A DNA stretch of 64,000 nucleotides from Acidimicrobiaceae bacterium (GCA_905182565.1 CAJJCB010000020.1:62001-126000); one strand, 5' to 3'. Shown: positions 8,813 to 18,959, counted from the first letter of the stretch. A program made the numbers and translations. The notes: generated from the sequence alone by a model not told the origin.

Positions 8813-11242
8813 TTAGTTACGTCCCCTGCGACGCCGACGGCCACGACCATCATCGTCAAGCCGAGGTCCAAGGTCCCCAAATTCTGCTTTTGCGATGCTT
8901 TCGAAATGCTCTTCGAAGGAGACTAATTCTCTAGCCGGAGCTTCTTCAGAAGAAGGTGCATCTTTGGGAGGTGATACTTCCGCAGGTGTCTGCTCTTCAG
9001 CAACTTTTGCTTCAACTTCTGGCTCTGCTGCTTTTGGGGCTGCTGATTCTTCAGTTTTAGCTTCAGTGGCATCGTTTGAGATCATTGAAAGCGAAAGCTT
9101 TCCATTCGGATCGATATCATCTACCGCAACTCGAACGATATCTCCTACGTTCAGAACCTCTTCGACTTTATCTAACCTTCGGTTACCGCCGATTTTGCTA
9201 ATGTGCAGCAAACCATCAGTACCAGGCAGGATGTTAACAAATGCGCCGAATTTAGTTATATTTACGACTCGGCCATCATATTCAGCCCCAACGTCTGCTG
9301 TAGGTGGATTAATAACTAAACGCACCTGACGCTCAGCTTCTATGACTTTGGAGCGGTCGCTCGAACCAATACTAACTAGTCCAACCATCCCGTTGTCATC
9401 TACTGATATGTCAGCACCGGTTTCCTCTTGAATCGTATTGATTACTTTTCCACGAGGACCAATAACTTCGCCGATCTTGTCGATAGGAATTTCGAAACTA
9501 ACAATTTTAGGAGCGTTTCCGCCTACATCTTCTCGAGGTTCAGCTATCGCAGAATTCATAACTTCAAGTATCTGCAGACGAGCCTGGCGAGCTTGAGATA
9601 ACGCCTGCGTAAGAACTTCGGCAGGGATACCTTCAATCTTGGTGTCTAACTGAAGCGCTGTGATGGCATCTTCAGTTCCAGCAATTTTGAAGTCCATATC
9701 TCCAAATGCGTCTTCAGCACCCAGAATATCGGTCAAGGTCACATACTCGCCTTCTGCGTATACAAGACCCATTGCGATACCTGAAACGTGCGCACGAATT
9801 GGCACACCCGCATCCATTAAGGACAGAGAAGATGAGCAAACTGAACCCATCGAGGTTGATCCATTCGAAGAGAGAACATCAGAAACCAGCCGAAGAGTAT
9901 AAGGAAAACTTTCCTTCGACGGTATGACTGGTAACAGCGCTCTTTCTGCAAGTGCGCCGTGACCGATTTCTCTTCGCTTCGGTCCACGCATAAATCCAGC
10001 TTCGCCCGTAGAGAAAGGTGGGAAGTTGTAATGGTGCATGTACCGTTTGCGGTCATTTGGATTCAACGTATCGATGAGCTGCTCCATGCGACTCATACCC
10101 AAAGTGGTCACATTAAGAACTTGAGTTTCGCCTCGTTGGAACAGGCCGGAACCATGGGCCGTATCTCCGATGTAACCAACCTCAGCTGACAATGAACGAA
10201 CTTCATCTCGAGCTCGCCCATCAATGCGGAATCCACCTTTAACGATCCTGCTTCTCACTATCTCTTTAGTAACTGATCGAACTGCTGCGCCAATTTGTTT
10301 TGCGGCATCAGACTGATCTGAAAACTCTGCTTCGATTTGAGCTCTGATTTCCAGCGTTGCAGCGCTTTGCGCAGCTTCACGTTCCGCTTTATCGGCTATC
10401 GACATAATTTCTGTCAAACGAGGCGCTGCTACCTCACGCACTCTAGAAATTATTTCATCGCTGTAATCAAGAGTCGGAATCCAAGCAAGTTCATCTATTT
10501 GCCCACACTTAGCGCGCAATGATTTTTGAAGCTCAATAACATCATCGATCCACTGCTTGGAAGCTTCCAAGCCCTGTGAAAGAACCTCTTCGGTTACTTT
10601 CGGAGCTCCTTGGTCATAGAACTCAAAAGCTCGTTCCGTTCCGCCGGCTTCCACCATCATGATTGCAATCTCGCCGTTGTCTAGCTGACGACCTGCAACA
10701 ACCATTTCGAAGGTTCCAGCTTCGCCCTCTTCATAGGTAGGGAATGGTACCCACGTGCCATCAATGGTGTAGGCAAGTCGAACTGCCGCCACTGGTGAGA
10801 CAAATGGTATGCCACTGACCCAGAGAGCCGCTGAAGCGCCATTGAGTGCTATTACATCGTACTGATTCTGTCCATCGACCCCGAGGATCGTGCCTACTAC
10901 ATGAGTGTCATGGCGGTACGAATCAGGGAAATTTGGTCGTAAGGGCCTATCAATAAGCCGACAAGCCAAAATAGCATCATCTGATGCACGGCCTTCTCGA
11001 CGAAAAAAAGATCCTGGGATCCTACCCGCCGCATACATTCGTTCTTCAATATCGACAGTAAGCGGAAAGAAATCCGCACCATCACGCGGTTTCGCTGATG
11101 CTGTAGCGGTAACTAGGATCTGAGTATCTCCGATCCTTGCCGTAACAGCTCCATTTGCCAGACCAGCAAGTTTGCCGGTCTCAAATGATATGACTTTGTC
11201 GGTTCCTGATATAGGTCCCGATACAGAAATGGCATTAGCCAT
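8813..11242 (-). CDS. pnp: Polynucleotide phosphorylase
   Basis: Phosphorolytic 3'-5' exoribonuclease and RNA polymerase of mRNA turnover. Two RNase PH domains flank an alpha-helical segment, followed by a KH domain (IGEVIGPRGKVINTIQ), an S1 domain (GRVVNITKFGAFVNILPG), an acidic linker and a basic tail ending RGRRRRRGRN. The frame extends to 11332, but ATG 11242 is the start: AAGGAG lies 8-10 nt before it and the family N-terminus begins there, giving 809 residues. It follows rpsO as in most bacteria. The mycobacterial neighbour pepR is absent. A leader hairpin lies upstream. Confidence 0.96.
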   Translation of the reverse strand: MANAISVSGPISGTDKVISFETGKLAGLANGAVTARIGDTQILVTATASAKPRDGADFFPLTVDIEERMYAAGRIPGSFFRREGRASDDAILACRLIDRPLRPNFPDSYRHDTHVVGTILGVDGQNQYDVIALNGASAALWVSGIPFVSPVAAVRLAYTIDGTWVPFPTYEEGEAGTFEMVVAGRQLDNGEIAIMMVEAGGTERAFEFYDQGAPKVTEEVLSQGLEASKQWIDDVIELQKSLRAKCGQIDELAWIPTLDYSDEIISRVREVAAPRLTEIMSIADKAEREAAQSAATLEIRAQIEAEFSDQSDAAKQIGAAVRSVTKEIVRSRIVKGGFRIDGRARDEVRSLSAEVGYIGDTAHGSGLFQRGETQVLNVTTLGMSRMEQLIDTLNPNDRKRYMHHYNFPPFSTGEAGFMRGPKRREIGHGALAERALLPVIPSKESFPYTLRLVSDVLSSNGSTSMGSVCSSSLSLMDAGVPIRAHVSGIAMGLVYAEGEYVTLTDILGAEDAFGDMDFKIAGTEDAITALQLDTKIEGIPAEVLTQALSQARQARLQILEVMNSAIAEPREDVGGNAPKIVSFEIPIDKIGEVIGPRGKVINTIQEETGADISVDDNGMVGLVSIGSSDRSKVIEAERQVRLVINPPTADVGAEYDGRVVNITKFGAFVNILPGTDGLLHISKIGGNRRLDKVEEVLNVGDIVRVAVDDIDPNGKLSLSMISNDATEAKTEESAAPKAAEPEVEAKVAEEQTPAEVSPPKDAPSSEEAPARELVSFEEHFESIAKAEFGDLGPRLDDDGRGRRRRRGRN

Positions 11243-11341
11243 TGTTTCTTCTCCTTCGGCAGGGCCTTCCCGCCTATGATTTATATTCAGTTGATAGACG
11301 TTGATTACTCGAACAATCTTCCGAGTCATCAACGACTACCA

Positions 11342-11389
11342 ACTGCGAGATAGCGACAGCTTTCGCGAAGCTATAGCCGTTCGCGCAGT
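11342..11389 (-). promoter_or_regulatory. Leader stem-loop between rpsO and pnp
   Basis: An imperfect hairpin with outer arms ACTGCG/CGCAGT and an inner five-pair stem AGCTT/AAGCT closing a TCGCG loop lies in the pnp 5' leader. In E. coli, a stem at this position is cut by RNase III and used for PNPase autoregulation. RNase III is also encoded in this window. Function here is inferred from position and shape. Confidence 0.5.
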
Positions 11390-11415
11390 AGGAATCACAT
11401 AGTCGATGCAAATTT

Positions 11416-11673
11416 TTAACGGCGCAAGCCGAGCTTCGCTATAAGGGCTCTATAACGCTCTATGTCATTTTTGATCAGATAGTCGAGTAAACGCCGACGA
11501 CGTCCGACTAGCTTCAATAGACCACGGCGACTGTGGTGATCTTTTACGTGGAGCTTCAAATGACCGGTTAAATGGTTTATGCGGTCAGAAAGCAACGCAA
11601 CCTGTACTTCAGGCGAACCTGTGTCGGTTTCGTGTTTCCCGTGTTCTGTCATCGTGGATGACTTATCTGCCAT
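11416..11673 (-). CDS. rpsO: 30S ribosomal protein S15
   Basis: Binds the central domain of 16S rRNA early in 30S assembly. Family signatures [20 protein letters not shown] and RRRRLLDYL are present, ending [12 protein letters not shown] at 11685 would give the full 89-residue family length. ATG 11673 (85 residues) has GAAGGA just upstream and is preferred, though the N-terminal part before HETDTGS is unusual either way. rpsO precedes pnp, the common bacterial arrangement. Confidence 0.93.
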   Translation of the reverse strand: MADKSSTMTEHGKHETDTGSPEVQVALLSDRINHLTGHLKLHVKDHHSRRGLLKLVGRRRRLLDYLIKNDIERYRALIAKLGLRR

Positions 11674-11812
11674 GAATTCCTTCAACGTCTTAGGATGCCA
11701 CGGATAGTAGGGGTGGCAATCATCATCTGATGTGCGTAAAACACACCGTGAAATATTCTAGCAGTGAATATCTGAGAAACTAAAAATGTCCGGTTCTATT
11801 GTCATGAAGTTT

Positions 11813-12757
11813 TCACTCAGAAAGAATCTTGGACGCTTCCTCGACGTCTTTTTTTAACTGAATTTTTAGATCTTCAGGGCCACTGAAACGCTTTTCGCCT
11901 CTAAGCCGGCGCACAAATTTAACCTTCGCTGGTTCATCATAAAGATCACCTCGAAAACCAATTAAATGGGCTTCTATCAATGATCTCTCCGCAAACTCAT
12001 AAAATGTAGGTCGTTTTCCTACATTCACGGCAGCGGGGTATTGGCTGCCGTCAGGACGCTGGTACCAAGCTGCATAGACGCCATCATGTGGCACCTGAAG
12101 ATCTTGCGTGGTCGGCAAATTCGCTGTTGGGAATCCAATTGTTCTGCCACGTCGGTCACCAGAAGTAACTACACCTCTCACTTCGAATGGGCGTCCCAAC
12201 AGGCGGTGAGCTTTCTCAACATCACCGTTACTCAACGCTCTTCTAATCGACGTAGATGAAATCACTTCACCGTCTCCAGTTATTTGTTTCACCAGAGGAA
12301 GGCCAACGACTTCAAAATCATGATTTTGTCCAACCTCTCGAAGAGTTTGGACATCACCCTTACGACCTTTACCGAAGTGAAAGTCAGCACCGACCACTAC
12401 GGCTCTTGCCTGCAAACAATTAACTAATACTTGCTTCGCAAAAGCTTCCGCAGGAACTTCAGACTGCTCTTTAGAAAATTCTACAACTACGGTGTAGTCC
12501 ACTCCCGTTTCAGACAAAAGCTCAAGTTTATGTTCTAGATCGCACAGCAAAAGCGGCGCTGACTCCGGACGAACAATAGTTGCCGGGTGTCGGTCGAAAG
12601 TAACTACGGCCGTCGCGCAGCCTCTTTCGGCTGCCATCCTGTGCAATTCCGACACAACAGTTCGGTGCCCACGGTGCACGCCATCGTATTCACCAACTGT
12701 AACTACACTGCCGTGAGTGAGTGCAGGAGACCATGCCATATCACGAATAATTTCCAC
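11813..12757 (-). CDS. ribF: Bifunctional riboflavin kinase/FAD synthetase
   Basis: Makes FMN and then FAD from riboflavin. The N-terminal nucleotidyltransferase domain has GEYDGVHRGH (residues 22-31, Tyr in place of the usual Phe) and SSTSIRRAL. The C-terminal kinase domain has GFPTANL and VNVGKRPTF. Length 314 residues is normal. It lies after truB and before rpsO, matching the actinobacterial order. I see no FMN riboswitch upstream in the 74-nt gap. Confidence 0.95.
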   Translation of the reverse strand: MEIIRDMAWSPALTHGSVVTVGEYDGVHRGHRTVVSELHRMAAERGCATAVVTFDRHPATIVRPESAPLLLCDLEHKLELLSETGVDYTVVVEFSKEQSEVPAEAFAKQVLVNCLQARAVVVGADFHFGKGRKGDVQTLREVGQNHDFEVVGLPLVKQITGDGEVISSTSIRRALSNGDVEKAHRLLGRPFEVRGVVTSGDRRGRTIGFPTANLPTTQDLQVPHDGVYAAWYQRPDGSQYPAAVNVGKRPTFYEFAERSLIEAHLIGFRGDLYDEPAKVKFVRRLRGEKRFSGPEDLKIQLKKDVEEASKILSE

Positions 12758-12831
12758 GAGCTATAAAGCTACCCGGACATAGTTCTTACGGCGACCTCAT
12801 CGGCAATGTATAAGATACCGAAACGGAATTT

Positions 12832-13698
12832 TTATACTGGGAGCACCACACCGACTTTAACAAATCCTTCGATTCGCTCGTGAACGGCGACTAATTCGCC
12901 ATACCCGTCAAACAACGCCCAGGGGCCCTCACCAAGCATCATGTCGCTCGGAAGCCGAGCACCATTTCGTACTTTTGCTACATCAGAGTCATCTAACTCC
13001 AGGCGAGCCATCGATCTAACCATCTCACCAACTGATTTAAGTTCAGCATCATCTACCTGCTCTGCTTCGGCGACAGAAAATGGACCACTAGCGGTACGCC
13101 GCAAGTTAGTGATATGCGCTCCTCCGCCCAGTGCCTTTCCTAGGTCGGCTCCAAGAGATCTGACATACGTCCCAGGGCCACAGACCACAAGGGCTTTCCA
13201 TACCAATGGATTCTCGGTTGGAGTTAGGTCAAACCGATCGATTCTTACTTTTCTGGCTTCGCGTTCAATCTCAATTCCCTCACGAGCTAGTTCGTGCAGC
13301 CGTCGTCCATCGACTTTCAGCGCAGATACCATCGGCGGAATTTGGTCTATCTCGCCCAAAAATTTCGTTGATGCACTCAACAAATCTTGACTAGAGAAAG
13401 ACATTTCGTGTCGGAGCACAACTTTGCCGTCGGCATCAAGGGTGTCAGTTTCAACACCAAACACAATCTCAGTTTCATAGGTCTTAGTGGAGGCAGTAGC
13501 GAAACGCATGAGTCGAGTTGCCTTCCCTACTCCAATAATCAAAACACCGGTTGCCGATGGGTCTAAAGTTCCAGCATGGCCGATTCTCCGCTCACCAAAC
13601 CTCTTTCTTAACTTTGAGACAACATCGTGAGAAGTAACCCCGGAAGACTTGTCTATGACCAGCATCCCGTGGACCGTAGATGGTTTTCTTCGGGCCAA
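12832..13698 (-). CDS. truB: tRNA pseudouridine-55 synthase
   Basis: Isomerises U55 of the tRNA T-loop. The catalytic aspartate is D46 in HAGTLDPSATGVL, preceded by the VIDKSSGVTSHDVV segment typical of the family. The start is TTG directly abutting the rbfA stop codon. An ATG eleven codons in (MLVIDKSSG) is the alternative. The product of 288 residues ends with a short PUA-like C-terminal region. rbfA-truB-ribF is a conserved bacterial cluster. Confidence 0.94.
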   Translation of the reverse strand: MARRKPSTVHGMLVIDKSSGVTSHDVVSKLRKRFGERRIGHAGTLDPSATGVLIIGVGKATRLMRFATASTKTYETEIVFGVETDTLDADGKVVLRHEMSFSSQDLLSASTKFLGEIDQIPPMVSALKVDGRRLHELAREGIEIEREARKVRIDRFDLTPTENPLVWKALVVCGPGTYVRSLGADLGKALGGGAHITNLRRTASGPFSVAEAEQVDDAELKSVGEMVRSMARLELDDSDVAKVRNGARLPSDMMLGEGPWALFDGYGELVAVHERIEGFVKVGVVLPV

Positions 13699-14091
13699 TT
13701 AATTACTTTCTTGCTCACTTGCCTTAATGTCGCCGAGAATTTTTTCTATTCTGCTTGCTCCACCAATTGAGGCATCTAATTGAAATTCAAATCTCGGCGT
13801 ACGTCGCATTCTCGTACCTTCTCCGAATGCCTTTTGGAATCGATAACGATTTTCATCCAGTGCAAGCTGCGCAGTGGGCAGATCCTCTTCATCTAACACA
13901 TCAAAATAAACAACCGCTTTTGTCAACTCATTGTCGACATCAGCTCCAGTGATAGCTACTGAAAAAAGACGTTCATCACCCAGTCGTTCTATTTCGGTAG
14001 CAACGATTTCTCGAATGAGCTCCTTAACACGATCAGTACGGGCATATTTAGGTCCGCCTCTTCTGACAGGTTTGTTACGACGTTGGTTCAC
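13699..14091 (-). CDS. rbfA: Ribosome-binding factor A
   Basis: Small KH-fold protein (130 residues) that assists late 30S maturation and 16S 5'-end processing. Recognised by RVKELIREIVATEIERLGD near the N-terminus, the AVVYFDVL strand and RRTPRFEFQLDASI. The N-terminus is basic (NQRRNKPVRRGG). It lies 32 nt after infB and touches truB, forming one operon with nusA and infB upstream. Confidence 0.94.
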   Translation of the reverse strand: MNQRRNKPVRRGGPKYARTDRVKELIREIVATEIERLGDERLFSVAITGADVDNELTKAVVYFDVLDEEDLPTAQLALDENRYRFQKAFGEGTRMRRTPRFEFQLDASIGGASRIEKILGDIKASEQESN

Positions 14092-14123
14092 AAGCAGAAT
14101 TCGTTCGAAAAGTCCTACAAACC

Positions 14124-16988
14124 CTAGGTTCGAGGAATCTCTTTCTCATCATAGGTCTCTATGATATCGCCCTCTTTCAGATCGGTAAAGTCTGAAAGGC
14201 CTATGCCGCATTCCATACCGGAAGTTACCGACGCTACTTGATCTTGGAAATGGCGAAGCGACTTAACTTGCCCCTTCCAAATTATCGTGCCTTGTCTCAA
14301 GAATCTGACCTTGGCTTTGTCTGCAATTGTGCCACTTTCAACGACACAACCAGCGATTGGGCCCACTCCCGAGATTCGGAATACCTGACGAACATGCGCT
14401 TCGCCTGTAACAATCTCTTCGAATTCTGGCGTCAACATTCCGAGCATTGCATTCTCAATGTCTTCAAGAAGCTTATAAATGATTTCGTAGAGACGGATCT
14501 CTACGCCTTCAAACTCAGCTAGCTGTCTCGCCTTTCGGTCAGGCCTGACATTGAATCCGAGAATTGTTGCGTTCGAAGCCATGGCAAGTTGAATATCGTT
14601 TTCATTAACTCCACCTACTCCACGGCTTACGAAAGCCAGCTTCACTTCAGGTCTCTCCAACTTACGAAGGCTTTCTGTAACTGCTTCTAAAGAGCCATGC
14701 ACATCGGCTTTTAGAACCAAGTTGAGAGTTGCGGCTTCGCCAGCTTGAATCTGCTTAAAGATATCTTCAAGTTTGGCTCCACCACCTGCAGCACTCACTC
14801 CCGCCATACTGGCTTGTCTCTGCCAATGTTCTCGGGTATCTGCAACTTTGCTTGCAGTTTTTTCATCGGGCGCAACTGTGAACATGTCACCTGCGCGCGG
14901 AACTTCAGATAATCCTAGAACTTCGACTGGAGTAGATGGGCCTGCTTGTTTCAATTGGTTACCAAGCGCATCTGTCATAGCTCGAACCCGACCCCATGCA
15001 GCTCCTGCCACTACAGGATCTCCAACAGACAAAGTTCCTTGTTGCACAAGTACCGTGGCAACTGGGCCACGTCCCTTATCAAGATTCGATTCAAGAACAG
15101 TGCCCAAGGCACGACCTTGTGATCCAGCAGTTAATTCTTCGAGTTCTGCGACAAGAACTACTTGGTCGAGAAGATCATCTATTCCTTCCTCAGTCATAGC
15201 CGACAAAGGAACTGTAATTACATCTCCACCGTATGATTCAGGAATTAGGTTTCGCTCTGCGAGCTGAGCGAGAACACGATTTTGATCCGCTCCCTCACGG
15301 TCCATCTTATTGATAGCCACGATTATTGGAACTTCGGCGGCTCGCGCATGATCGATCGCCTCAAGAGTTTGAGGCATCACTCCGTCATCAGCCGCCACTA
15401 CGAGTATGACAATGTCAGTAGCCTTCGCTCCCCTGGCACGCATAGACGTGAAGGCCTCGTGACCTGGAGTGTCGATAAAGGTCAATGATTGACCATTTCG
15501 AGTGACCTGATACGCACCAATGTGTTGAGTAATACCGCCTGCTTCACCTGCGATAACATTTGCAGATCTAATCCGATCAAGTAACAGAGTTTTACCGTGA
15601 TCAACGTGCCCCATTACTGTAATAACCGGAGGTCTCACCTCTTCGCTATCTTGATCAAAAGCTAGGTCTAAAGTTCTAAGAATTTCTTGCTCTTGCTCTG
15701 CTCCCGGATCAATTAGCCGAACTTCCGCTCCTAAATCAGTCGCGAAAAGTTCGATATTATCATCGGTGAGAGACTGAGTCGCTGTGACCATCTCACCTTG
15801 CTGAAGCAAAAATTTTACGATGTCAGCGGCAGAACGATTTAGCCGGCTAGCTACCTCTTGCGCAGTCGAGCCACGCTCTATTCGTACTTCCCCTTCAGGC
15901 ACCGGAGCATCAACAGGGGTGTAAGCAGCAGCTTGTTGAGGCTGCAGCTCTTCGACCTGCCGTCTACGGCGCTTCTGTTTACGTCCTCGACGCTGTTGTG
16001 GACCTCCGCGGCCACCTCCTGGGCGTCCTCCTGGACCACCACGATCATCTGGGCGTCCTCCTGGGCCACCAGGAGCAGCACCAGGTCGCGCCGGGCTGCT
16101 GGGTGAAGAGCCAGGTCGCGCTGGACCGCCTCTAGGAGCACCGGTTCCACGCCCTGCAGGGGAACCTGCTGGTTTGCTTGCTGTTCGAGAGCGAGGAGGT
16201 CCTGGCGGTGGTGGAATAGCCTTACCTGTGACAGAACGAGGTTTTGTCGGAGGCGGCGGAATAGGTTTTCCATTAACTGATTTAGGAGGTGCAGGCATCC
16301 GAGGAGGTGACACCGGCTGAGTACCAATCTCGGGTGATGCTTCTGCAGGACTAGCCTTTGCAGCAGCTTCTTCCTCTGGCGGCGACGCTACGACTTCGGT
16401 TGCGTTCGGGATCACCGCTACTACAGCAGGCACGGGAACATCTTCAGGCGGACGCGGCTTTACAGACTCTTGCCCACTGGAAGTTACAAGAGGTCTCGGT
16501 GGCGGCATATTGAGCGGTGGCGGAGGCAATGGTCTTGAAGGTGCTGCTTTTTTAGCCGCAAAATTTTCCTTCAAATCATCGTTAGCTGGTTCGTCATCCT
16601 TCGAAGAGGATGGACTTATCGTGCTAGCTGGCGCCAACTTCACATCTGATTTTGGTGATTCATCAGAGTCAGTAATCGCCGAGTTCTCAAGAACTTCAGA
16701 ATTCTTTGGTGGGGCAGCCTTCTTAGCTGGAGCCTTCTTCACTACCGCCTTTTTGACGGGAGCTCTCTTCTTCGCCGGCTTTGGTTTTTCAACTTCTTCT
16801 TGGGGTTGCTGTGGTCGAATTAGTCCTTCGCGATCCGCTTTTCGACGGACGCGGTCGGCTTGAGCCTCTTGGACACTGGAAGAATGGCTCTTTACGCCAA
16901 TTCCAAGCGCGTCACATAGATCAAGGGTCTCTTTGTTAGATAGACCTAATTCTCTTGCAAGTTCGTAGACCCTGGGATTCTTGGGCAA
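14124..16988 (-). CDS. infB: Translation initiation factor IF-2
   Basis: GTPase that brings initiator tRNA to the ribosome. The IF2_N domain covers residues about 5-40. A Pro/Ala/Gly-rich linker spans about 60-345 with repeated PPPP and GGRPGG blocks, as usual for actinobacterial IF-2. The second N-domain is about 368-425. GTPase motifs are GHVDHGKT (460-467), DTPGH (506-510) and NKMD (560-563). Total 954 residues. The start is TTG with GAGGAA 7-8 nt upstream. The linker explains a dense patch of repetitive GC-rich DNA at about 16000-16300. Confidence 0.95.
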   Translation of the reverse strand: MPKNPRVYELARELGLSNKETLDLCDALGIGVKSHSSSVQEAQADRVRRKADREGLIRPQQPQEEVEKPKPAKKRAPVKKAVVKKAPAKKAAPPKNSEVLENSAITDSDESPKSDVKLAPASTISPSSSKDDEPANDDLKENFAAKKAAPSRPLPPPPLNMPPPRPLVTSSGQESVKPRPPEDVPVPAVVAVIPNATEVVASPPEEEAAAKASPAEASPEIGTQPVSPPRMPAPPKSVNGKPIPPPPTKPRSVTGKAIPPPPGPPRSRTASKPAGSPAGRGTGAPRGGPARPGSSPSSPARPGAAPGGPGGRPDDRGGPGGRPGGGRGGPQQRRGRKQKRRRRQVEELQPQQAAAYTPVDAPVPEGEVRIERGSTAQEVASRLNRSAADIVKFLLQQGEMVTATQSLTDDNIELFATDLGAEVRLIDPGAEQEQEILRTLDLAFDQDSEEVRPPVITVMGHVDHGKTLLLDRIRSANVIAGEAGGITQHIGAYQVTRNGQSLTFIDTPGHEAFTSMRARGAKATDIVILVVAADDGVMPQTLEAIDHARAAEVPIIVAINKMDREGADQNRVLAQLAERNLIPESYGGDVITVPLSAMTEEGIDDLLDQVVLVAELEELTAGSQGRALGTVLESNLDKGRGPVATVLVQQGTLSVGDPVVAGAAWGRVRAMTDALGNQLKQAGPSTPVEVLGLSEVPRAGDMFTVAPDEKTASKVADTREHWQRQASMAGVSAAGGGAKLEDIFKQIQAGEAATLNLVLKADVHGSLEAVTESLRKLERPEVKLAFVSRGVGGVNENDIQLAMASNATILGFNVRPDRKARQLAEFEGVEIRLYEIIYKLLEDIENAMLGMLTPEFEEIVTGEAHVRQVFRISGVGPIAGCVVESGTIADKAKVRFLRQGTIIWKGQVKSLRHFQDQVASVTSGMECGIGLSDFTDLKEGDIIETYDEKEIPRT

Positions 16989-17131
16989 GCGCGTTCCTCA
17001 TTCTAGTGGGCAGGTTCATCGACCTAAGCAGTTCGTTGTTATCAACTATCTCTAGTCAATAGCAACGGCCACCGGCCGACAGATGGATGGACTGCCCAGT
17101 GCCACGTTACAGGCTTAGGCGGTCCACGCCG

Positions 17132-18373
17132 CTAACTATCTCCGGCCTCTTCTTCGACTTCTTCTGATTCAACTACTTCATTGGCATCAATATCAGCATC
17201 TAAACCAGCATTTTTTACCTCTGGTTCATCAACGCTACTATCGATTTCTTCTTCTTGTTGCTGCGGCTCTTCTGCAGCCTCAGTCCATTCACCGGCGGTC
17301 ATAGCTTCGCTGCCATCTGCTGGCACCCAAGTTTGTTCACCTGTTTCAGGATCAGTAACCCATTCGCCTTCAGCCCAATCTTCAGCTGCGTAAGCAGCTT
17401 CTTCATCAAGAATTTGGGTTTCACTTTTAATGTCGATCCGCCAGCCAGTGAGACGAGCAGCCAGGCGAGCATTTTGCCCTTCACGACCTATCGCCAGCGA
17501 TAGCTGATGATCAGGCACTATCACCTCTGCCACTCCATCAACTTCATGGAATCGTACCTCTTTGACTTTGGCTGGTGAAAGTGCCTTCGCTACAAAATCA
17601 TTCTGATCATCAGAAAATGGGACGATATCAATTTTTTCGCCACGGAGTTCGTTCACTACTTGTCGAACTCGGGCCCCACGGGCACCAACACAAGCTCCTA
17701 CCGGATCGATATTAGAATCGTTAGACCAAACAGCAATTTTCGTTCTATGGCCAGGCTCTCGAGCACAGGCCTTCAGCTCTACTATCCCCTCGCTTATTTC
17801 TGGTACCTCAAGCTTAAATAATTCACGAATAAGTCCCGGGTGAGTTCGGGAAACGACTATCTGCGGACCTTTTGGTGTTTTTCGCACCTCGACTATATAG
17901 GCCTTCAGACGCGTGTTCGGCTCAGGTCGCTCATAGGGAACCTGCTCTGATTGAGGCAAAAGGGCTTCAACTCGACCTAGGTCTAACAGCGTGTATCGGG
18001 AATCATTTTGCTGAATTATGCCGGTAACAATGTCGCCTTCTCGTCCAGCATATTCCTCATATTTCATGTCCCTTTCGACTTCGCGAATGCGCTGCCCCAG
18101 GACTTGCCTAGCTGTCTGAGCTGCTATTCTGCCGAAATTTTCTGGGGTATCATCCCACTCTTGAAGAACCGTTCCTTCTTCATCAATTTCTTGAGCGATG
18201 ACTTGAATATTGAAAGTCTCATCAATCACCACGTAAGCATCAGGCGAGGAATCAGGCATTTTTTTGTATGCCGACTCAAGACCATTTGCAACCGCTTCGA
18301 GGAGAATTTCTGTGCTCATACCTCGATCAGCAGCAAGTGCTTGCAGTGCTTCCATCATGTCTGGGGTAGTCAT
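17132..18373 (-). CDS. nusA: Transcription termination/antitermination factor NusA
   Basis: RNA polymerase-associated elongation factor. Domains in order: N-terminal polymerase-binding domain, S1 ([21 protein letters not shown]), KH1 ([16 protein letters not shown]) and KH2 ([18 protein letters not shown]). A strongly acidic tail of roughly 75 residues follows from about residue 340. The start overlaps the rimP stop by 4 nt (ATGA). The ylxR gene often found between nusA and infB is missing. A 143-nt gap without a gene lies there instead. Confidence 0.95.
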   Translation of the reverse strand: MTTPDMMEALQALAADRGMSTEILLEAVANGLESAYKKMPDSSPDAYVVIDETFNIQVIAQEIDEEGTVLQEWDDTPENFGRIAAQTARQVLGQRIREVERDMKYEEYAGREGDIVTGIIQQNDSRYTLLDLGRVEALLPQSEQVPYERPEPNTRLKAYIVEVRKTPKGPQIVVSRTHPGLIRELFKLEVPEISEGIVELKACAREPGHRTKIAVWSNDSNIDPVGACVGARGARVRQVVNELRGEKIDIVPFSDDQNDFVAKALSPAKVKEVRFHEVDGVAEVIVPDHQLSLAIGREGQNARLAARLTGWRIDIKSETQILDEEAAYAAEDWAEGEWVTDPETGEQTWVPADGSEAMTAGEWTEAAEEPQQQEEEIDSSVDEPEVKNAGLDADIDANEVVESEEVEEEAGDS

Positions 18374-18882
18374 GTCTGACTTCCTCCCTCAATTTTAGCT
18401 GTAGTAGGCTTCGCACCTTTACCAGGTTTCGGTCCAGGACCCCAAGCAAAGATAGTGCGAGCCTTTTCAATTTCATCAAAACTAACTAGGCAGACCCCAC
18501 CTTCAGGGTCCTCGACAGTAATCATGTCGCTATCAACAAATTTCAACAACCCTGCTATCCGACGTCGACCATCTGGCCCTGGGAAAGTTCGTATATGCAC
18601 TTGCTCCCCCACTGCTGAAGAGAAATGATCAATGTTTCTTAAACGTCGTTCAACTCCAGGACTCGACACTTCAAGTGTGTAACGCCCTGGGATCGGATCA
18701 TTTTCATCAAGCATCGCAGAAACTGCCCTGCTCAGATTAGTTAAATCATCGATGCTTACGCCTTCAAGGCCCTGAACCAGAACCGACAAAGTCGAATCAT
18801 TTCGTTGCACATCATACAATTCGTATCCTGCATCAGAGACGATAGGAGCAACAAGCTTAAGTATTTTGTCAGTTTCGCTCAT
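18370..18882 (-). CDS. rimP: Ribosome maturation factor RimP
   Basis: Protein of 170 residues needed for 30S maturation. It has the family pattern GYELYDVQR...LSVLV and the YTLEVSSPGVERRL motif, then the C-terminal SH3-like domain. A strong ribosome binding site, AAGGAGGAG, sits just before the ATG. It is the first gene of rimP-nusA-infB-rbfA-truB. A 21-nt perfect inverted repeat lies about 60 nt upstream. Confidence 0.95.
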   Translation of the reverse strand: MSETDKILKLVAPIVSDAGYELYDVQRNDSTLSVLVQGLEGVSIDDLTNLSRAVSAMLDENDPIPGRYTLEVSSPGVERRLRNIDHFSSAVGEQVHIRTFPGPDGRRRIAGLLKFVDSDMITVEDPEGGVCLVSFDEIEKARTIFAWGPGPKPGKGAKPTTAKIEGGSQT

Positions 18883-18938
18883 AACTCCTCCTTCGTTAAT
18901 TAATTAAGAAAATTAGTTTTGATCATATAACGACCACA

Positions 18939-18959
18939 GGCGTGGGCAGCGCCCACGCC
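18939..18959. repeat. Perfect 9-bp hairpin between ispG and rimP
   Basis: GGCGTGGGC and GCCCACGCC are separated by three bases. On the minus strand there is no U-run after it, so it is not a clear intrinsic terminator for ispG. A TATGAT hexamer (minus strand, 18922-18927) lies just downstream, so the hairpin may overlap the rimP-nusA promoter or sit in its leader. Confidence 0.55.

Noticed and set aside
16000-16327. Dense GC-rich repeats on both strands, with long opposite-strand frames
   Set aside because: Explained by the Pro/Gly/Ala-rich linker of IF-2; the opposing frames are shadows.
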